A stretch of DNA of 64,000 nt from Candidatus Avedoeria danica (GTDB lineage Bacteria; Chloroflexota; Anaerolineae; Epilineales; Epilineaceae). Positions 63,817 through 64,000 of this stretch are shown piece after piece. The position numbers were made by a program, and so were the translations under genes. The notes under the pieces were generated by a model. That model saw nothing but the letters and a program-made list of their open reading frames with translations, was not told the DNA's origin and did not search any database. Position 1 is the first letter of the stretch. Each line of letters opens with the position of its first letter. Location of the stretch: contig JADJCV010000004.1 of the NCBI GenBank assembly GCA_016703025.1, forward strand, positions 1,925,501 through 1,989,500, in the 5' to 3' direction.

Positions 63817-64000
63817 TGGTCCGCCAGATCGTCGCCCCGCTGATCGTCGTCGCCGCCGCATCCGTGCTGGCGGCCGCGTGTCAGCCGATGCCGCCGGCGT
63901 TGTCGCTGCGGCCACCGTCCGCCCAAGGTTATCCGCAACCCGGCACGTCGACGCCCCCGCCCGGCTCCACCGCGACGCCGACCGCCGACGCCGACGGCTT
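63817..64000 (+). CDS. Lipoprotein of unknown function, 5' part (cut by window edge)
   Basis: About 61 codons are visible from the ATG, which has AAAGGA upstream. They encode a lipoprotein signal (VRQIVAPLIVVAAASVLAAAC) and a Pro/Thr-rich spacer with PPPGSTATPTADAD. The folded domain lies outside the window, so no function can be given. It may be co-transcribed with the M23 gene 60 bp upstream. Confidence 0.75.

Overview
The window is about 64 kb of very GC-rich bacterial chromosome. It has no phage, IS transposase, CRISPR array, rRNA or tRNA that I can see. A Chloroflexota (Anaerolineae-like) origin is my best inference. The evidence is a UPF0182 membrane protein, a guanylate kinase with a GKD rather than GKS/GKT P-loop end, many secreted beta-propeller and VWA proteins, TPTPTP-rich linkers, and a recurring Y-[LMF]-P-x3-R motif in secreted proteins.

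Layout. 1-4.0 kb: a penicillin-binding protein 1C-type enzyme followed by a lipoprotein alpha-2-macroglobulin cut by the window edge. 4.5-7 kb: a MntA/HepT toxin-antitoxin pair, a TIMP-like secreted protein with a 12-bp tandem repeat behind it, and a Uma2-type nuclease lacking its usual acidic residue. 7-16.6 kb: a DEAD-box helicase, a 1217-aa subtilase, a MITE-like element, a saccharopine-dehydrogenase-family protein, an S10 carboxypeptidase and a small secreted protein. 16.7-24.4 kb: two tandem paralogous surface proteins, each with a beta-propeller and two VWA domains. 24.6-31.9 kb: a secreted protein, a two-S1-domain RNA-binding protein, PcrA helicase with two zinc-ribbon membrane proteins behind it, and a DUF4126 protein. 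31.9-38.3 kb: a secreted beta-helix protein, UPF0182 and a DUF2007-like protein. 38.4-44.7 kb: a minus-strand operon of M23 peptidase, beta-propeller lipoprotein (frameshifted by a 16-bp duplication), a third dual-VWA protein and Maf. 45.3-48.2 kb: a response regulator without its phosphoacceptor Asp, RNase Z and a lipoprotein. 48.2-53.1 kb: a decaying accessory patch with a truncated vapBC, a 3'-truncated lipoprotein, hicAB, a second TIMP-like protein, a polysaccharide-lyase-like protein and a broken DUF3160 lipoprotein. 53.2-64 kb: CapA-family and GYD-domain proteins, a 1052-aa NHL-repeat protein, priA, gmk, another M23 peptidase and the start of a lipoprotein.

How it fits together. Most genes encode exported or envelope proteins: cell-wall synthesis and cleavage (PBP1C, two M23 peptidases), protease trapping or inhibition (A2M, two TIMP-like proteins), secreted peptidases and large adhesion-like VWA/propeller proteins. 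They are mixed with a few core information-processing genes (pcrA, priA, gmk, rnz, maf, DEAD-box and S1 proteins). The most interesting signals are the Y-[LMF]-P-x3-R motif shared by eight otherwise unrelated exported proteins, the dual-VWA/propeller family, and several fresh gene-breaking events visible at base level: a 16-bp duplication, a TGG-to-TAG change, a vapC/lipoprotein junction and loss of single active-site residues. All assignments come from reading the sequence; no database search was possible.
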